The notes: generated by a model from the letters alone, not told the origin. A stretch of DNA of 64,000 nucleotides from Bacteroidales bacterium UBA4070 (GCA_002383485.1 DFYY01000042.1:62001-126000); one strand, 5' to 3'; counted from the first letter of the stretch, positions 17,303 to 27,500 are shown. Program-made: numbers and translations.

Positions 17303-20300
17303 TTATTGGTCTTCTTCAAACTCCAACCCTAATTGCTTTGCAGCCTCTTTTGCATTCTTATACTGCTGCTTCGTTTCATCCAATGGACTGCTTTCTGTGG
17401 ATTTGATTTTAAATTTCACATCAATGTCCAACTTATTTCCTGACATAGCAAACGGTGTAATAAAACAGGTAAATAATTCATGATATTTTTCCACTGGAAC
17501 TTTACCGGAGACCGTGATAGATTTGAACTTTTTAATTGTGTCTTCTTTTCCACCTATTTTCCCACCTTCTGGCTCATCAACAGGACGTGTTCCACCATCT
17601 CCCACTGGAGTATCCCCCTCTTCTTTCTTCTGTACAGGAATCACTGGGGTAGGCTTCAGGCTTTTATCGAGAAGGTAATATGAATTGTTGGTCACCTCAA
17701 AATAGGGTACTGTTTCCTTGTAATATATATGCGTAAATTCCTTACCGTCCCCTGTTGCGATACAAAACTCACCATTTGTACAGTACCTAAGAAGGCTGGT
17801 TTGAACAGCACTTACTCCGGATAGCATTGGCTTGTCATCAAACCGAATGAATGCTTCGTATACTTCCCTTGTCTTTATGGGATTTTCAACATTAGGCAGA
17901 AGATTATTCGACCGAAGAATATTAAGTCCGACTGAATCTAACAGCCATTCTTCTTCTTTTAATAGCGAAATGACGTTGATATTCACCTGACTATCCAAAC
18001 TTTCCTTAAACTGTCTTAAAAGCAGTTTTTCGAAGCCATTCTTAACCGAATGTTTGACAACAATAGAATATGCTGCCACCATTGATTTGTCACTTTCATT
18101 TGACGATTCTTTTATCCTGCGGTCAATGTCTTCCCTCTGGTCTTTTTCCAACTGACTTGCATATTCGCCTCGTATTTTTGAACAAGCAAGATATTCACGT
18201 ACATCCGATTGAAGTTTGCCATAAGTAACCTCTGAGCAAACAAGAAACAGCATAGTATTTCTATATACCCTCTCACTATTCCCTTTTTTGGTCGCTATTC
18301 TTTCAATTACAGGCTTGGTATTCCCATTTAACTTGTCAGGATTTGCCAAGTATTTCGGATGCAAGATGACCAGTGTTGGTTTTTGTTGTTCTGGAATTAT
18401 ATCTGCTGCAGGGTCGACAAGAACGTTGAAAAGCTGAATACCTCTTGACTTTTCATTAAGTCTTCTGATTATGTCATTTTCAATATCGGGATTTGATATA
18501 TCGCCTTTTGCTTGGTTTATCAGGATGTTTACATTTGGTTTTGTATGAAACCAATATCGTCTCTGTCCTGTCGTGCTATAATAAAGATAATGTGCACTTT
18601 CTTCCAATAAATCAAGAGCAGTATGAATATTGTTATGGTTAAATGAATTTGGTTTAATGGATGCTAATTTAAGTTCCTGAACGCTCGTTCCCTTGTTTGA
18701 ACCAGTACTTCCGAAACTTCCAAGTAAAATTGTAGCAGCCAGTCCTTCAGCCAAATTAAAATCACCCAACTCTTTCTTTGATTTATCGATACGAAAAGCG
18801 TTTGAACTTTTTCCAGAAACGTCAGCAGTTATTACTGCATCATAACCGTTTCCATAAAGTTTCTTTAACTGACCTGACAGAGCATCAAGATTTGCAAAAT
18901 TTACGTCAGATATATGGATTAATGCATTAGTTCCAGTCAGTGATTCTTGTCTTCTCCAGAGGTCTGTTACAATAGATGCCAATAATCTCAATACACCTCT
19001 TGTCCTCTGGAAGTTATGGTTGCTTGCCCATTTAATGCGAAACACATCAATTAATTCTGGATGAAATGGGTATGATTTTTTGATGCGCTCCTTATATTCT
19101 GAGCGAGGTGTATAATCTGGAACTTCAGATTTTAATTCAGTGTAAAGTTCAGAGTACTTACTTACTACTTTATTAATCACATTTGAAGAGCCAATGTTTT
19201 CGAATAACCTGTAACGTATAACTTCAAATATTTCCTCGTCAGCCACTGGTTTGGTATCTGCACCAACTCTTCCAAGTCTACTTGACAAACTATTCAGGAT
19301 TTGTGCAGCCTTATCAGAATTGGCTACTTCTTCAACCGATGCAGGAAGAGTTGCTACTACAACACAATTATTCATACTTGCGACAGTTTCAGATAATTCC
19401 TGAATAAATGATATTGTCTGGTCTGATAGCGATGCTCCACCAACCTGAACACCTGATGCAGCAACACAGTAATCTGCCAGTTCATCAATAAGAATAAGTG
19501 TATTGTCTGTTTTCTTCAGGACATCTTTAAAAAGACCTTTGGGTGCTGTCCTGTTCTCATCATTTGGTCGGATTACTTCATAACCAGCTTTACCCGCCAA
19601 TTGATATGCTAACTCCCCCCAAAGTGTATGAATGGTCAATCCATCTTCTGTCTTCCTTCCCTGTGTTGGGTCATTCGTTCTATTCGTGAAAACAGCAACT
19701 GAAGCATGTTCAAAATATGGTCTGCCGATATAATCCAGCAAAGTCTCAGTATGAAGCAAATTGCCAAGTTTTTTACCTGATTTCGCAATGTGATAGAGTG
19801 AGATAAGTGTATGCGTTTTGCCACCGCCAAAACCCGTTTGCAATGAAATTACCCTGTTTTCAGCATCTTCTTCACCATTTAAGCCTTTAATCACCCTCTT
19901 CGCAATGTTTTTGAGACCTTCTGTGAAGTATGTTTTTGAAAAGAATACACTTGGATTCTGGTATACTTCCCTTCCATGACCAAGGACAACTTCAGCAAGG
20001 TTTGCAGCGAATACCGATTCGTCAAGATTACCCTGTCGAATGTCAAGATGTGGTGTTACATTTTTAAACCACGGAACTAAGCCATAGGTTGATTTTGTCT
20101 CGTGAACAACCGTTTCGCTAATATCACTCCTTTGAAGTCTCTCTATCTCAACTTTTAATTCCTTTAATTTTAATATATTGGCTATGTCGACCATATTATC
20201 GAATGCCCTGCGGATATCACGTTCCTCTACTTCCTGAAAATGGTTGCATTTGTGCCTGACATCTGCTATTTCCTGAAGCCATGTTGGAAGTTTGCTTGTA

Positions 20301-20557
20301 TCCTTTCCAAAATCAGGTTTTAGCAATTCTTTATATTTAATTGCAAATGATTTCAAATGATGAAAATCAATCAGATTAACTGTTGAAGTACCATTCCCGA
20401 TGCCCAAATCCCAATTTTCCTTTTGACCATCGCTCAAAGCCTCATAAAACCATTTATCCCATTTATCACCAGCTTTTTCTGTAAGTTTTAGTACTATGTA
20501 TGGTCTGAATGCTTCAATGAATAAACCCAGTGCTTTAAAAAGTGATTCTTTTGTCAT
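17303..20557 (-). CDS. DUF499 ATPase with N-terminal HEPN domain
   Basis: The protein has 1084 residues. The N-terminal about 135 residues look like the Swt1-type HEPN domain, with an intact RX4H motif (RHKCNH, Arg101-His106) that in active HEPN RNases is catalytic. A P-loop ATPase follows: Walker A GFGGGKTH (242-249), Walker B TLILIDELAD (353-362) and a sensor-like VVVATLPAS. This is the DUF499 signature. The C-terminal part has a low-complexity acidic/Gly linker and a terminal KIKSTESS domain. DUF499 proteins recur beside DUF1156 methyltransferases and SNF2 helicases in defence islands. The gene lies 12 bases after the methyltransferase. It may be the effector (RNase) or a motor; this is inference. 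Confidence 0.85.
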   Translation of the reverse strand: MTKESLFKALGLFIEAFRPYIVLKLTEKAGDKWDKWFYEALSDGQKENWDLGIGNGTSTVNLIDFHHLKSFAIKYKELLKPDFGKDTSKLPTWLQEIADVRHKCNHFQEVEERDIRRAFDNMVDIANILKLKELKVEIERLQRSDISETVVHETKSTYGLVPWFKNVTPHLDIRQGNLDESVFAANLAEVVLGHGREVYQNPSVFFSKTYFTEGLKNIAKRVIKGLNGEEDAENRVISLQTGFGGGKTHTLISLYHIAKSGKKLGNLLHTETLLDYIGRPYFEHASVAVFTNRTNDPTQGRKTEDGLTIHTLWGELAYQLAGKAGYEVIRPNDENRTAPKGLFKDVLKKTDNTLILIDELADYCVAASGVQVGGASLSDQTISFIQELSETVASMNNCVVVATLPASVEEVANSDKAAQILNSLSSRLGRVGADTKPVADEEIFEVIRYRLFENIGSSNVINKVVSKYSELYTELKSEVPDYTPRSEYKERIKKSYPFHPELIDVFRIKWASNHNFQRTRGVLRLLASIVTDLWRRQESLTGTNALIHISDVNFANLDALSGQLKKLYGNGYDAVITADVSGKSSNAFRIDKSKKELGDFNLAEGLAATILLGSFGSTGSNKGTSVQELKLASIKPNSFNHNNIHTALDLLEESAHYLYYSTTGQRRYWFHTKPNVNILINQAKGDISNPDIENDIIRRLNEKSRGIQLFNVLVDPAADIIPEQQKPTLVILHPKYLANPDKLNGNTKPVIERIATKKGNSERVYRNTMLFLVCSEVTYGKLQSDVREYLACSKIRGEYASQLEKDQREDIDRRIKESSNESDKSMVAAYSIVVKHSVKNGFEKLLLRQFKESLDSQVNINVISLLKEEEWLLDSVGLNILRSNNLLPNVENPIKTREVYEAFIRFDDKPMLSGVSAVQTSLLRYCTNGEFCIATGDGKEFTHIYYKETVPYFEVTNNSYYLLDKSLKPTPVIPVQKKEEGDTPVGDGGTRPVDEPEGGKIGGKEDTIKKFKSITVSGKVPVEKYHELFTCFITPFAMSGNKLDIDVKFKIKSTESSPLDETKQQYKNAKEAAKQLGLEFEEDQ

Positions 20558-20569
20558 TTCAATTTGGTA

Positions 20570-23500
20570 TTAAAACAGTTGACCTTGTGCTCCAGAAGAC
20601 TGTTGGATATTTTTACTTTCACGGATGAGACTATCTTTATCTAATAAAAGACCAGAAGCCTGTTTATAATCATTACTACCCTGCGGTAAAATTTCGCATA
20701 GTGAAGTAATTACACGCCAGAATGAGTTATCTGGAGAGGCAGCAACTTTTGCAATATATGCAAGTAAAGCATTCCTGTTTGCTCCCTCATATAATGCCAT
20801 GGATTTATGGACAAAATCAATTATGAAGCTGTGACTACCTTCACCGATTCGGTGATTTAAAACCAAACGTTCCTTATATCCTGCTAACTCTTGCTTATTA
20901 CCCTTCTTAATAAAAAGGTTATGCGTAAATAAATCAGAAACGTTTATTGTCAACCCAACCCGTGCAAATTTTGCAGCGTCATCAAAATCACTTTCTGTAA
21001 ATCCAAATAGCTGCAACCAACCTATATAAAACTTTGTAAAATCATCTCCATCAAAACCTTTAAGTAAAGCGTTGAATGCACTTTCTTTAGCCATTTCAAG
21101 CAACTCGGAAACAGCAACTTCGCTCCCGTCTGCTTTCTCAACTTTTTCATATTGTCCAAATTCACTGACTGCCTGACCAAAACAGGCAGTTAATAAATCT
21201 GCCCCACGAAAACCCAGCTTATATAGTTCCTCTACCTTTTCAGCAACGATTTTATCAATTGATTTTTTAACAGTTCTATACTCTCCAATTCCATATTTTT
21301 TCGCAGGTCTGCAACTAACCGTAACAGATGATGATAAAAATGCTTTATTTTCTTTAAGTCCACCTTTTTTTTCAGTGTCTATTGCCCAACTTCCTGTAAT
21401 ATTCATTCTTGCTCGAAGGATAGAATTGCATAGAGTAGTCCATGCTTGAGTGCTTTGATGAGCAAACATGATACTCACTATATCTGTTGTTTGATGTTCG
21501 ATGGCATCAAATATTTGTAATAGTTTGTTCTCAAAATGCTTATTTGCCATTTCTTTACTGCCATTATGATGATGTTTTAAGGCAGTACACTCATCCGTCT
21601 TTGGGGTTTGAGGAGTTGCGAAATTTAACGGATACAAGTCCCCCAAGGTTTTTCTTAGCCATATATAGAAAAAGTCAGATAAATCCGCATATGCCATAGC
21701 ATCATAGTATGGGGGGTCAGTAATCACTGAGTCGATGCTTTTATGAGCAAATTGGTTTTTTTCTCCACTTGATGAATTATAAACTGTAGAAAAATTGAAT
21801 GAAATACCTTCTGAGTTTATAAATCTGGATATCCAAGAAACCTGTTCTAATTTAAATAGATTCATTTCTGGATAATCAAATACCATGGGTATGGCTTGTC
21901 TGCCAAATAAATCAACAACTTTTTCACCGCCAAGGTCAATTAGACCAAATCTTGTCATCCTTGCAGCCATCCTATCTATCCATATCCCTAAGTAGGTTTG
22001 AATTGCCAATTTGTAATCATTACTTAACCATGATATTTCTGACATTACTGATTTTACATTTGAAACAAGCGTATTTAAAGAAACTAATTGCCTATCGGAA
22101 AATAATTGTCCCCATTCTGTGATACCCCAGCTATAAGTATCACCTCCAGCTGAATTACGCTGCATTGTCTCCTTTGGACGTTCATTTATGTGAATTCTTT
22201 TTAAAATGTTCAACTCTTCATCAGTGGGCAACCTATATTCCTTCCCATTTTCACCTTCAATTATTACAGCCAGAATACGTTCGCCTAAACCAAAATCAAT
22301 ATTCTGTTGCTTTATTAGTTTTGCATCAGTAAGGCTACCACAATGTGGACATTCAAGATTTCCACGATTATTCCAACCCTTTAATTTTTTCTCATCGTAT
22401 GTGCCTTTTTTGATTTCAAAATCTATCTTTCTGTTTCTTATTATCGGATTTAAATAAACCTGTTTGGTTCTGGTATTAGCTATATAGAAACCTCTTAATA
22501 ATGGTACTTCTGCTTTACATGATGGATTGCTGCAGTAGCCAATTCTTGCCCAATAATATGAAATAGGCATATTCCCTTTTCCGTCTGTTGGGTATAAATA
22601 TGCTATGTCCTTTTTACATCTTTCTAATATTTTATACGCAAAAAATTCGACATCAAATGCGAGCCGATTATTAATATCAACAGCAATTGCTTCACCATTT
22701 TCGTAAATCAAATTCTCGTTAGGGAGTTTATTCCATTCTTCTTTCCCGTACAATTGAATAAAATTTAATTTACTGATTTTAAATGGTTTGCCGTGCCTTT
22801 GAGGAAATTCAAGGCTGCCTTTTTGGATTATATGAGCAACTGGATTTATATCATTTCCGAAACTCCTGCAACCCAATCTGGATGCTTCCAATGGAATTGC
22901 TCCACCACCAGCAAATGGGTCAAAAACCTTTGGCATTTTATCTAAGAATGATTCAATTGCATTATTGAGATTTTTAGTTTTAAGTTTGACATCTTCATTT
23001 ACTATATGGCGGTCAATAGTCGAATACAAGGCAACCTCAGCATTTTTAATTTGTTTGTAATGTTTTTCAAAATCACTTAGCAATTGCTGAGCGGTAGCAT
23101 TGCTTTTGTCGTTTGAAACCCAAATCAATTTTCGTGCTTTATTAATTATTGTTTCGTTGTCTTTGTTATCCCATTTAATCAAACTTGCATCACTCAATTG
23201 GTCTTTAGAATCTGTTTTCTTACCCAATTTTTCATTTAAAATATACCTCTCGGAAAACTTTCCAATAAACATAAGTAATCTATTCCTGAGATTATCATCC
23301 ATTTTATCCGTAGCAGCAGTGTAAGGAATATCAGGGTATGGCATATAGGGGTCTCCTGTATTATTGTCTTTGCCCAACAATATTTCAACGGCATCCTTAA
23401 AAGACTGAGGACAATACTCATCCAATGGGTCAGGAATTAAACTTGCGAATACCACTGCACGACAAACGGGAAGAGGTCTTCTTGCCCACCATTTATGTAA

Positions 23501-23602
23501 ACTTGAAATGTGCCCATGTTGTATCCTATCGTCTCTTATGCATTCGGCAGATATCTCCACTATGGGCATGGCTACCTCAATCAGTCTTTTTGCTCGTGCC
23601 AT
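20570..23602 (-). CDS. DUF1156 DNA methyltransferase (defence-associated)
   Basis: The protein has 1010 residues. The DUF1156 N-terminus contains SAECIRDDRIQHGHISSLHK and the WWARRPLP motif. The SAM-binding motif I is FDPFAGGGAIPLEA (227-240) and the catalytic motif IV is TDPPYYDAM (628-636), so it should modify the amino group of adenine or cytosine (adenine more likely by family). A CxxC pair at 418-421 and another near 357-362 form a zinc ribbon between the two motifs. Start and helicase stop abut exactly (23602/23603), so expression is coupled. In DISARM-like systems such an enzyme marks self DNA. Family match is firm; target site is unknown. Confidence 0.9.
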   Translation of the reverse strand: MARAKRLIEVAMPIVEISAECIRDDRIQHGHISSLHKWWARRPLPVCRAVVFASLIPDPLDEYCPQSFKDAVEILLGKDNNTGDPYMPYPDIPYTAATDKMDDNLRNRLLMFIGKFSERYILNEKLGKKTDSKDQLSDASLIKWDNKDNETIINKARKLIWVSNDKSNATAQQLLSDFEKHYKQIKNAEVALYSTIDRHIVNEDVKLKTKNLNNAIESFLDKMPKVFDPFAGGGAIPLEASRLGCRSFGNDINPVAHIIQKGSLEFPQRHGKPFKISKLNFIQLYGKEEWNKLPNENLIYENGEAIAVDINNRLAFDVEFFAYKILERCKKDIAYLYPTDGKGNMPISYYWARIGYCSNPSCKAEVPLLRGFYIANTRTKQVYLNPIIRNRKIDFEIKKGTYDEKKLKGWNNRGNLECPHCGSLTDAKLIKQQNIDFGLGERILAVIIEGENGKEYRLPTDEELNILKRIHINERPKETMQRNSAGGDTYSWGITEWGQLFSDRQLVSLNTLVSNVKSVMSEISWLSNDYKLAIQTYLGIWIDRMAARMTRFGLIDLGGEKVVDLFGRQAIPMVFDYPEMNLFKLEQVSWISRFINSEGISFNFSTVYNSSSGEKNQFAHKSIDSVITDPPYYDAMAYADLSDFFYIWLRKTLGDLYPLNFATPQTPKTDECTALKHHHNGSKEMANKHFENKLLQIFDAIEHQTTDIVSIMFAHQSTQAWTTLCNSILRARMNITGSWAIDTEKKGGLKENKAFLSSSVTVSCRPAKKYGIGEYRTVKKSIDKIVAEKVEELYKLGFRGADLLTACFGQAVSEFGQYEKVEKADGSEVAVSELLEMAKESAFNALLKGFDGDDFTKFYIGWLQLFGFTESDFDDAAKFARVGLTINVSDLFTHNLFIKKGNKQELAGYKERLVLNHRIGEGSHSFIIDFVHKSMALYEGANRNALLAYIAKVAASPDNSFWRVITSLCEILPQGSNDYKQASGLLLDKDSLIRESKNIQQSSGAQGQLF

Positions 23603-26600
23603 TTATTTTATTGCTTTTAGTTTCCATTCATCCATCGGAAGAAAGTACTGGACACCTTTTGATTTCAATTCAAATTTCAATGTATTGGCTGGGTTCTGAA
23701 TTCGGTACAATTGTGGGGAAGTTTTGCATTTCATGACCATATAGAGCCATGCAGCATCACCTAACTGAGCCAGCCTATTCATCTCATTTTCTGTGAGCAT
23801 AACACCACTTTCACCACTTCGTCCTTTTACTTCAATATAACGCTTAAATTCATCCGGATTGGTTGAACGTATATCATAACCTTCATTGTTTTTTGAAACA
23901 TCTTCTGGTGTCCAACCATTTTCAATTTCATACTTCATTGCTACATCCATAGCAATAGCTTCCACTTCGTCATCTCTGCTCATGCCGTATTCGTTCTGGT
24001 ATTCAACTTGAGATAATGGCACGACATAAGCACATCCAAGCACTTCTGGTGCTTTTGGTGATAACTGGGTCATAAGGTCAAGGTTGTCCAACCGAATTTT
24101 CTTCTTGGCTATAAGCTCGTTAATGCGTTCCTGTTTTTTCAAAATTTTTTCCTGTGCTTTCATGTCACCAATCAGAACCTTCCCCTGCAGTTCCTGAATA
24201 TCAATCTGCATATCCATTATGACATGAGTAAAAGCCGAATCCAGATAATCTTTTCTTCTTTCGGTATCATCAATTACCCGTTTCTTCGTCTCTTCAAATT
24301 GGTTTAGAGTAATGGCATTGAAACTCCATTCCACCACAGCTTCTTGATTAATCACTGGTGGTGGTTCAATTGGCTTGGTGAACATTGCTGGTGGATGCAA
24401 ATCAATAAACTTGGCAGGTGATGTTATCTGAAAATCTCCAGTGCTGGATTTTTGCACCAGCATTAGTTTTTCATCAGCTATACTGTCGGTATCCTTATGT
24501 GGGCGATTATCAGTAATCTGTGATTTTACAAAGAAAGCAAAGTAGTCTTCCTTATCGATGGGAGATATAAGCACTGTGCCTTTAAGCATGTCTTCCCGAA
24601 ACTGGCTGCGGATGACTTTCACAAGGCTATCAAATACTGGGTTGCTTGGATTAATATAATGCACTTTCCCCAAGTCTCCGATATTTAAATATTCGAGGAA
24701 AACCTGTTTGTCAAAGCAGAATTGTATTTGCCTGATTGTGTCCGCAAAAATGTTATAATCATGTCTTAATGCCTGAGCCAGAATATCGGGGAGTTTGTCA
24801 ATTCGATAAATGGATTTCCGGATTTCTGTGAATTCCCCACCAATGTGTTTAAATGCTTTTTCAAAGAACAATCGGATATAAATTGGCTGCAGACGTTTTT
24901 CATCTGAATGTTCTTTCAGTATGCGTGCATCTTTAAAATCAATCGTACTGTGAGCCAGCTTCTCTTTTTGTTCTGTTATTTTTTCCTTGAATTGTGCCTT
25001 TAATTGCTCATCATCTTGTGAAAGAAATTCATCCAATTTGCTTTGCTTACCAGAAAATATTGAATTCATGACCTCATCCAGACTGACTTCCGATAAGACA
25101 TCCTGAATAACATCATATACCCTGTCATCGCCCATACTGTTTCGGATGACATCAAGTTTGGTGAGTAGTGTTTCAAGTACCCTGCCCTCTCTGGTATTAC
25201 TTGCAACAACGTTGAAAACCAGCACATCTTCCTTCTGACCAAACCTATGAATTCTTCCCATGCGTTGTTCAAGCCTGTTGGGATTCCATGGGATGTCCCA
25301 GTTGATAAGTAACCGGCAGAATTGAAGATTAATACCTTCTCCTGCTGCATCTGTTGCTATCAGTATTTGTGCATCTGGTGTGGCAAATTTCCATTGTGCC
25401 TCTCTTCTTTCATCAACTGCCTTACCACCATGAATGGTCACAACTTTATATCCACCGCTTTTTGAAAGCCTTTCTTCGAGATAAATTAATGTGTCTTTGT
25501 GTTCAGTGAAAATGACCAGTTTTTCTCCATCTATTACCTTTTGCGATATCAATAGCTTTTGAAGTTCCTTAAATTTTTGTTCTTCCTGATTCCTTTTGTA
25601 AAGGTTATCAGCCATATCAAACAGTTGTTTTACCTCTTTCGCTTCTTCATAAATTTCCTGAACACTTGTAGCTGTTGTAAACAACCTGAATTTCTTCGGG
25701 TCAGAAAGGATGTTCTCAAGGGCATCTCTTTCTTCATCATTCAGTTCATCATAATCCTCTATCCCGTCAATATCAAATCCTTCCAGTTTGTATCGTTGTG
25801 ACCAGAGATTTGGATTCTTGTTGAGTTCATCAACAATACCCTGAAGAGCATTCCATCTTCTGTAAAGCGTATTCTTTATGGCATAAATTGAACTAACAAG
25901 TCTTCTTTGCATAACTGCCAGAGCCAAAGACACATGAATGTTTTTTGACTCACTTGCTTCTTCCTTCTTCTTCGTCAGATAGGTGGTAACAGCATCGTAT
26001 AATCCCTTTTCTTCTGGAGTCAGATTGTAAGCAACTGTTCGGGTATATCTGTCTTTGTATAAAGGGTTACCCTGCCAGTCTTTCATGTCTTCCTTCAGTC
26101 GCCTGATGAAAAATTTATTAATGCCATTTTTTTCAAGTTCCTTAATCCTTGTTGTTGCGACTTCTTCGGTTGCGAATATATCTTCATCAAGAAGTTGAAG
26201 GAGTTTTTTGAATGTGTCAGTTCTTCCTCGATGTGGCGTAGCTGTAAGTAATAAAAGATGTTCACATTGATGTGAAAGGGATTGTGCTGCCTGATATCGC
26301 TTTGATTTATACACCTTAGTTCCATAATCGTAAGCTGATAATCGGTGTGCTTCATCAACCACAATCAAATCCCAGTGTGAGTTAAGAGCCACGTTTAAAA
26401 CATCTTCTCTGGAAATGAAATCGATAGATGTAACGATGCGGTCTGTATTATGAAAAATGTTTGGGTCTGATGAGAACATGCCCCTGTTGGCAAGAGTGAA
26501 TTGAAGATTAAATTTCGAGAGCATTTCGTCTTCCTGCCATTGTTTCGTAAGACCACCGGGTGTTATTATTAGTATCCTTCCAAGCAGACCTCTCATCATC

Positions 26601-27022
26601 AATTCTTTTATGACCAGTCCTGTCATAATTGTCTTGCCAGCACCTGTATCATCAGCAAGCAGAAATCTGATTTTTGGCAATGGTAACAGGTACTTATAAA
26701 CTGCTTCGACTTGATGTGGTAACGGGTCAACAATACTGCAATTAACTGCGAATAAAGGGTCAAACTGGTATGCAGAATTAATTCTTTCAGCTTCAGCAAA
26801 GAGGGCAAATTTTACCGGGTCGCCTTTGAAATTAAATGAACCCTCTTCAGTTAGAACTTCAAGGTTCTCGTAATCGACCAGCGAAATTACTTTGGTGTTT
26901 GCTCTATTAGTATTCACCCCGGTAAACGAGAGCGAAACCATCGAACCAAGTTTCTGAACCTTGTTAATTGTAACTGGTTCAGTAGGTATAAGGTTCTTGA
27001 CGATTTGTCCTTTCTCTACCAT
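23603..27022 (-). CDS. SNF2-family helicase with C-terminal DUF3883 (nuclease-like) domain
   Basis: The protein has 1139 residues. Motor motifs in order are LADDTGAGKT (122-131), VDEAHRLS (222-229), TATPHRG, VIFTEHKDTL, GEGINLQFCR and the arginine-finger region QRMGRIHRFGQ. A long coiled region follows. The C-terminal about 120 residues fit DUF3883: GYDIRST (Asp1050) and YIEVKGR (Glu1064, Lys1066), the arrangement of a PD-(D/E)xK site. This architecture resembles DrmD of class 1 DISARM. It is the first large gene of the operon, starting one base after the XRE regulator stop. It probably translocates on invading DNA; cutting by the DUF3883 part is inferred from its residues. Confidence 0.9.
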   Translation of the reverse strand: MVEKGQIVKNLIPTEPVTINKVQKLGSMVSLSFTGVNTNRANTKVISLVDYENLEVLTEEGSFNFKGDPVKFALFAEAERINSAYQFDPLFAVNCSIVDPLPHQVEAVYKYLLPLPKIRFLLADDTGAGKTIMTGLVIKELMMRGLLGRILIITPGGLTKQWQEDEMLSKFNLQFTLANRGMFSSDPNIFHNTDRIVTSIDFISREDVLNVALNSHWDLIVVDEAHRLSAYDYGTKVYKSKRYQAAQSLSHQCEHLLLLTATPHRGRTDTFKKLLQLLDEDIFATEEVATTRIKELEKNGINKFFIRRLKEDMKDWQGNPLYKDRYTRTVAYNLTPEEKGLYDAVTTYLTKKKEEASESKNIHVSLALAVMQRRLVSSIYAIKNTLYRRWNALQGIVDELNKNPNLWSQRYKLEGFDIDGIEDYDELNDEERDALENILSDPKKFRLFTTATSVQEIYEEAKEVKQLFDMADNLYKRNQEEQKFKELQKLLISQKVIDGEKLVIFTEHKDTLIYLEERLSKSGGYKVVTIHGGKAVDERREAQWKFATPDAQILIATDAAGEGINLQFCRLLINWDIPWNPNRLEQRMGRIHRFGQKEDVLVFNVVASNTREGRVLETLLTKLDVIRNSMGDDRVYDVIQDVLSEVSLDEVMNSIFSGKQSKLDEFLSQDDEQLKAQFKEKITEQKEKLAHSTIDFKDARILKEHSDEKRLQPIYIRLFFEKAFKHIGGEFTEIRKSIYRIDKLPDILAQALRHDYNIFADTIRQIQFCFDKQVFLEYLNIGDLGKVHYINPSNPVFDSLVKVIRSQFREDMLKGTVLISPIDKEDYFAFFVKSQITDNRPHKDTDSIADEKLMLVQKSSTGDFQITSPAKFIDLHPPAMFTKPIEPPPVINQEAVVEWSFNAITLNQFEETKKRVIDDTERRKDYLDSAFTHVIMDMQIDIQELQGKVLIGDMKAQEKILKKQERINELIAKKKIRLDNLDLMTQLSPKAPEVLGCAYVVPLSQVEYQNEYGMSRDDEVEAIAMDVAMKYEIENGWTPEDVSKNNEGYDIRSTNPDEFKRYIEVKGRSGESGVMLTENEMNRLAQLGDAAWLYMVMKCKTSPQLYRIQNPANTLKFELKSKGVQYFLPMDEWKLKAIK

Positions 27023-27023
27023 G

Positions 27024-27314
27024 CTATGCTTTTAATTGTTTTAATGTCGCTTGAAGTGCGTCTTTGAAATATGGTTGGCTGTTAAAATCATGAAGGATTT
27101 TTTCGGATATAAACTTGATTTGTAGTTCCTTGAAGTCAAGTCCAAGAGCATCTGCCAGTCCTTCAATCATTGATACGTTTATTTGCCTTTCTCCGAGTTC
27201 CATCTTAGAAAGGGTACTGGTATCAATGTCTAAACGATGGGCAACCTTACGCTGAGGTATCTTTTTCTGTTCCCGAATCTGCTTCAGGTAACTTCCAAAT
27301 GTCATACTTTTCAT
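27024..27314 (-). CDS. XRE-family regulator at the head of the defence operon
   Basis: This 96-residue protein has a helix-turn-helix of the XRE type at residues 8-60 (KIPQRKVAHRLDIDTSTLSK followed by MELGERQ). A short C-terminal helix (KDALQATLKQLK) may dimerise. It is the first gene of the minus-strand operon and is separated from the helicase by one base. It most likely represses its own promoter, keeping helicase, methyltransferase and ATPase in balance. A small palindrome in its promoter is a candidate operator. Confidence 0.85.
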   Translation of the reverse strand: MKSMTFGSYLKQIREQKKIPQRKVAHRLDIDTSTLSKMELGERQINVSMIEGLADALGLDFKELQIKFISEKILHDFNSQPYFKDALQATLKQLKA

Positions 27315-27331
27315 TTTGACTTTGTTGATTA

Positions 27332-27350
27332 GACAAGTATGTCAAATTTA
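27332..27350 (-). promoter_or_regulatory. Promoter and candidate operator of the defence operon
   Basis: Read on the minus strand, TAAATTTG (27343-27350) fits the TAnnTTTG box and lies 29 bases before the XRE start. The palindrome GACA-AGTA-TGTC at 27332-27343 sits at the expected transcription start, where a repressor would block initiation. The -33 element is weak. Confidence 0.5.
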
Positions 27351-27439
27351 GCAATTGATTTTTGTAAAACATCACTGCAGAAGAAGAATTATTGAATGAT
27401 TGGTTTCACTGAATATTAGAGCAATAGTCTAATAACTGA

Positions 27440-27470
27440 AAATGCAGGGACATTCATAATCCCTGCATTT
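27440..27470 (-). terminator. Hairpin after the primase-helicase gene
   Basis: A perfect 11-base stem AAATGCAGGGA/TCCCTGCATTT with a 9-base loop lies 31 bases past the primase stop. On the minus strand it is followed by TTCAGTTATT, only moderately T-rich. It separates the replication module from the defence operon promoter. Confidence 0.65.
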
Positions 27471-27500
27471 CAGCTTTAAGAATCCACATATTAACCAGAG

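Noticed and set aside
17303..27022. Complete class 1 DISARM
   Set aside because: DrmA, DrmB and the phospholipase-like DrmC are not on the element; only the helicase and methyltransferase types and a DUF499 protein are present.
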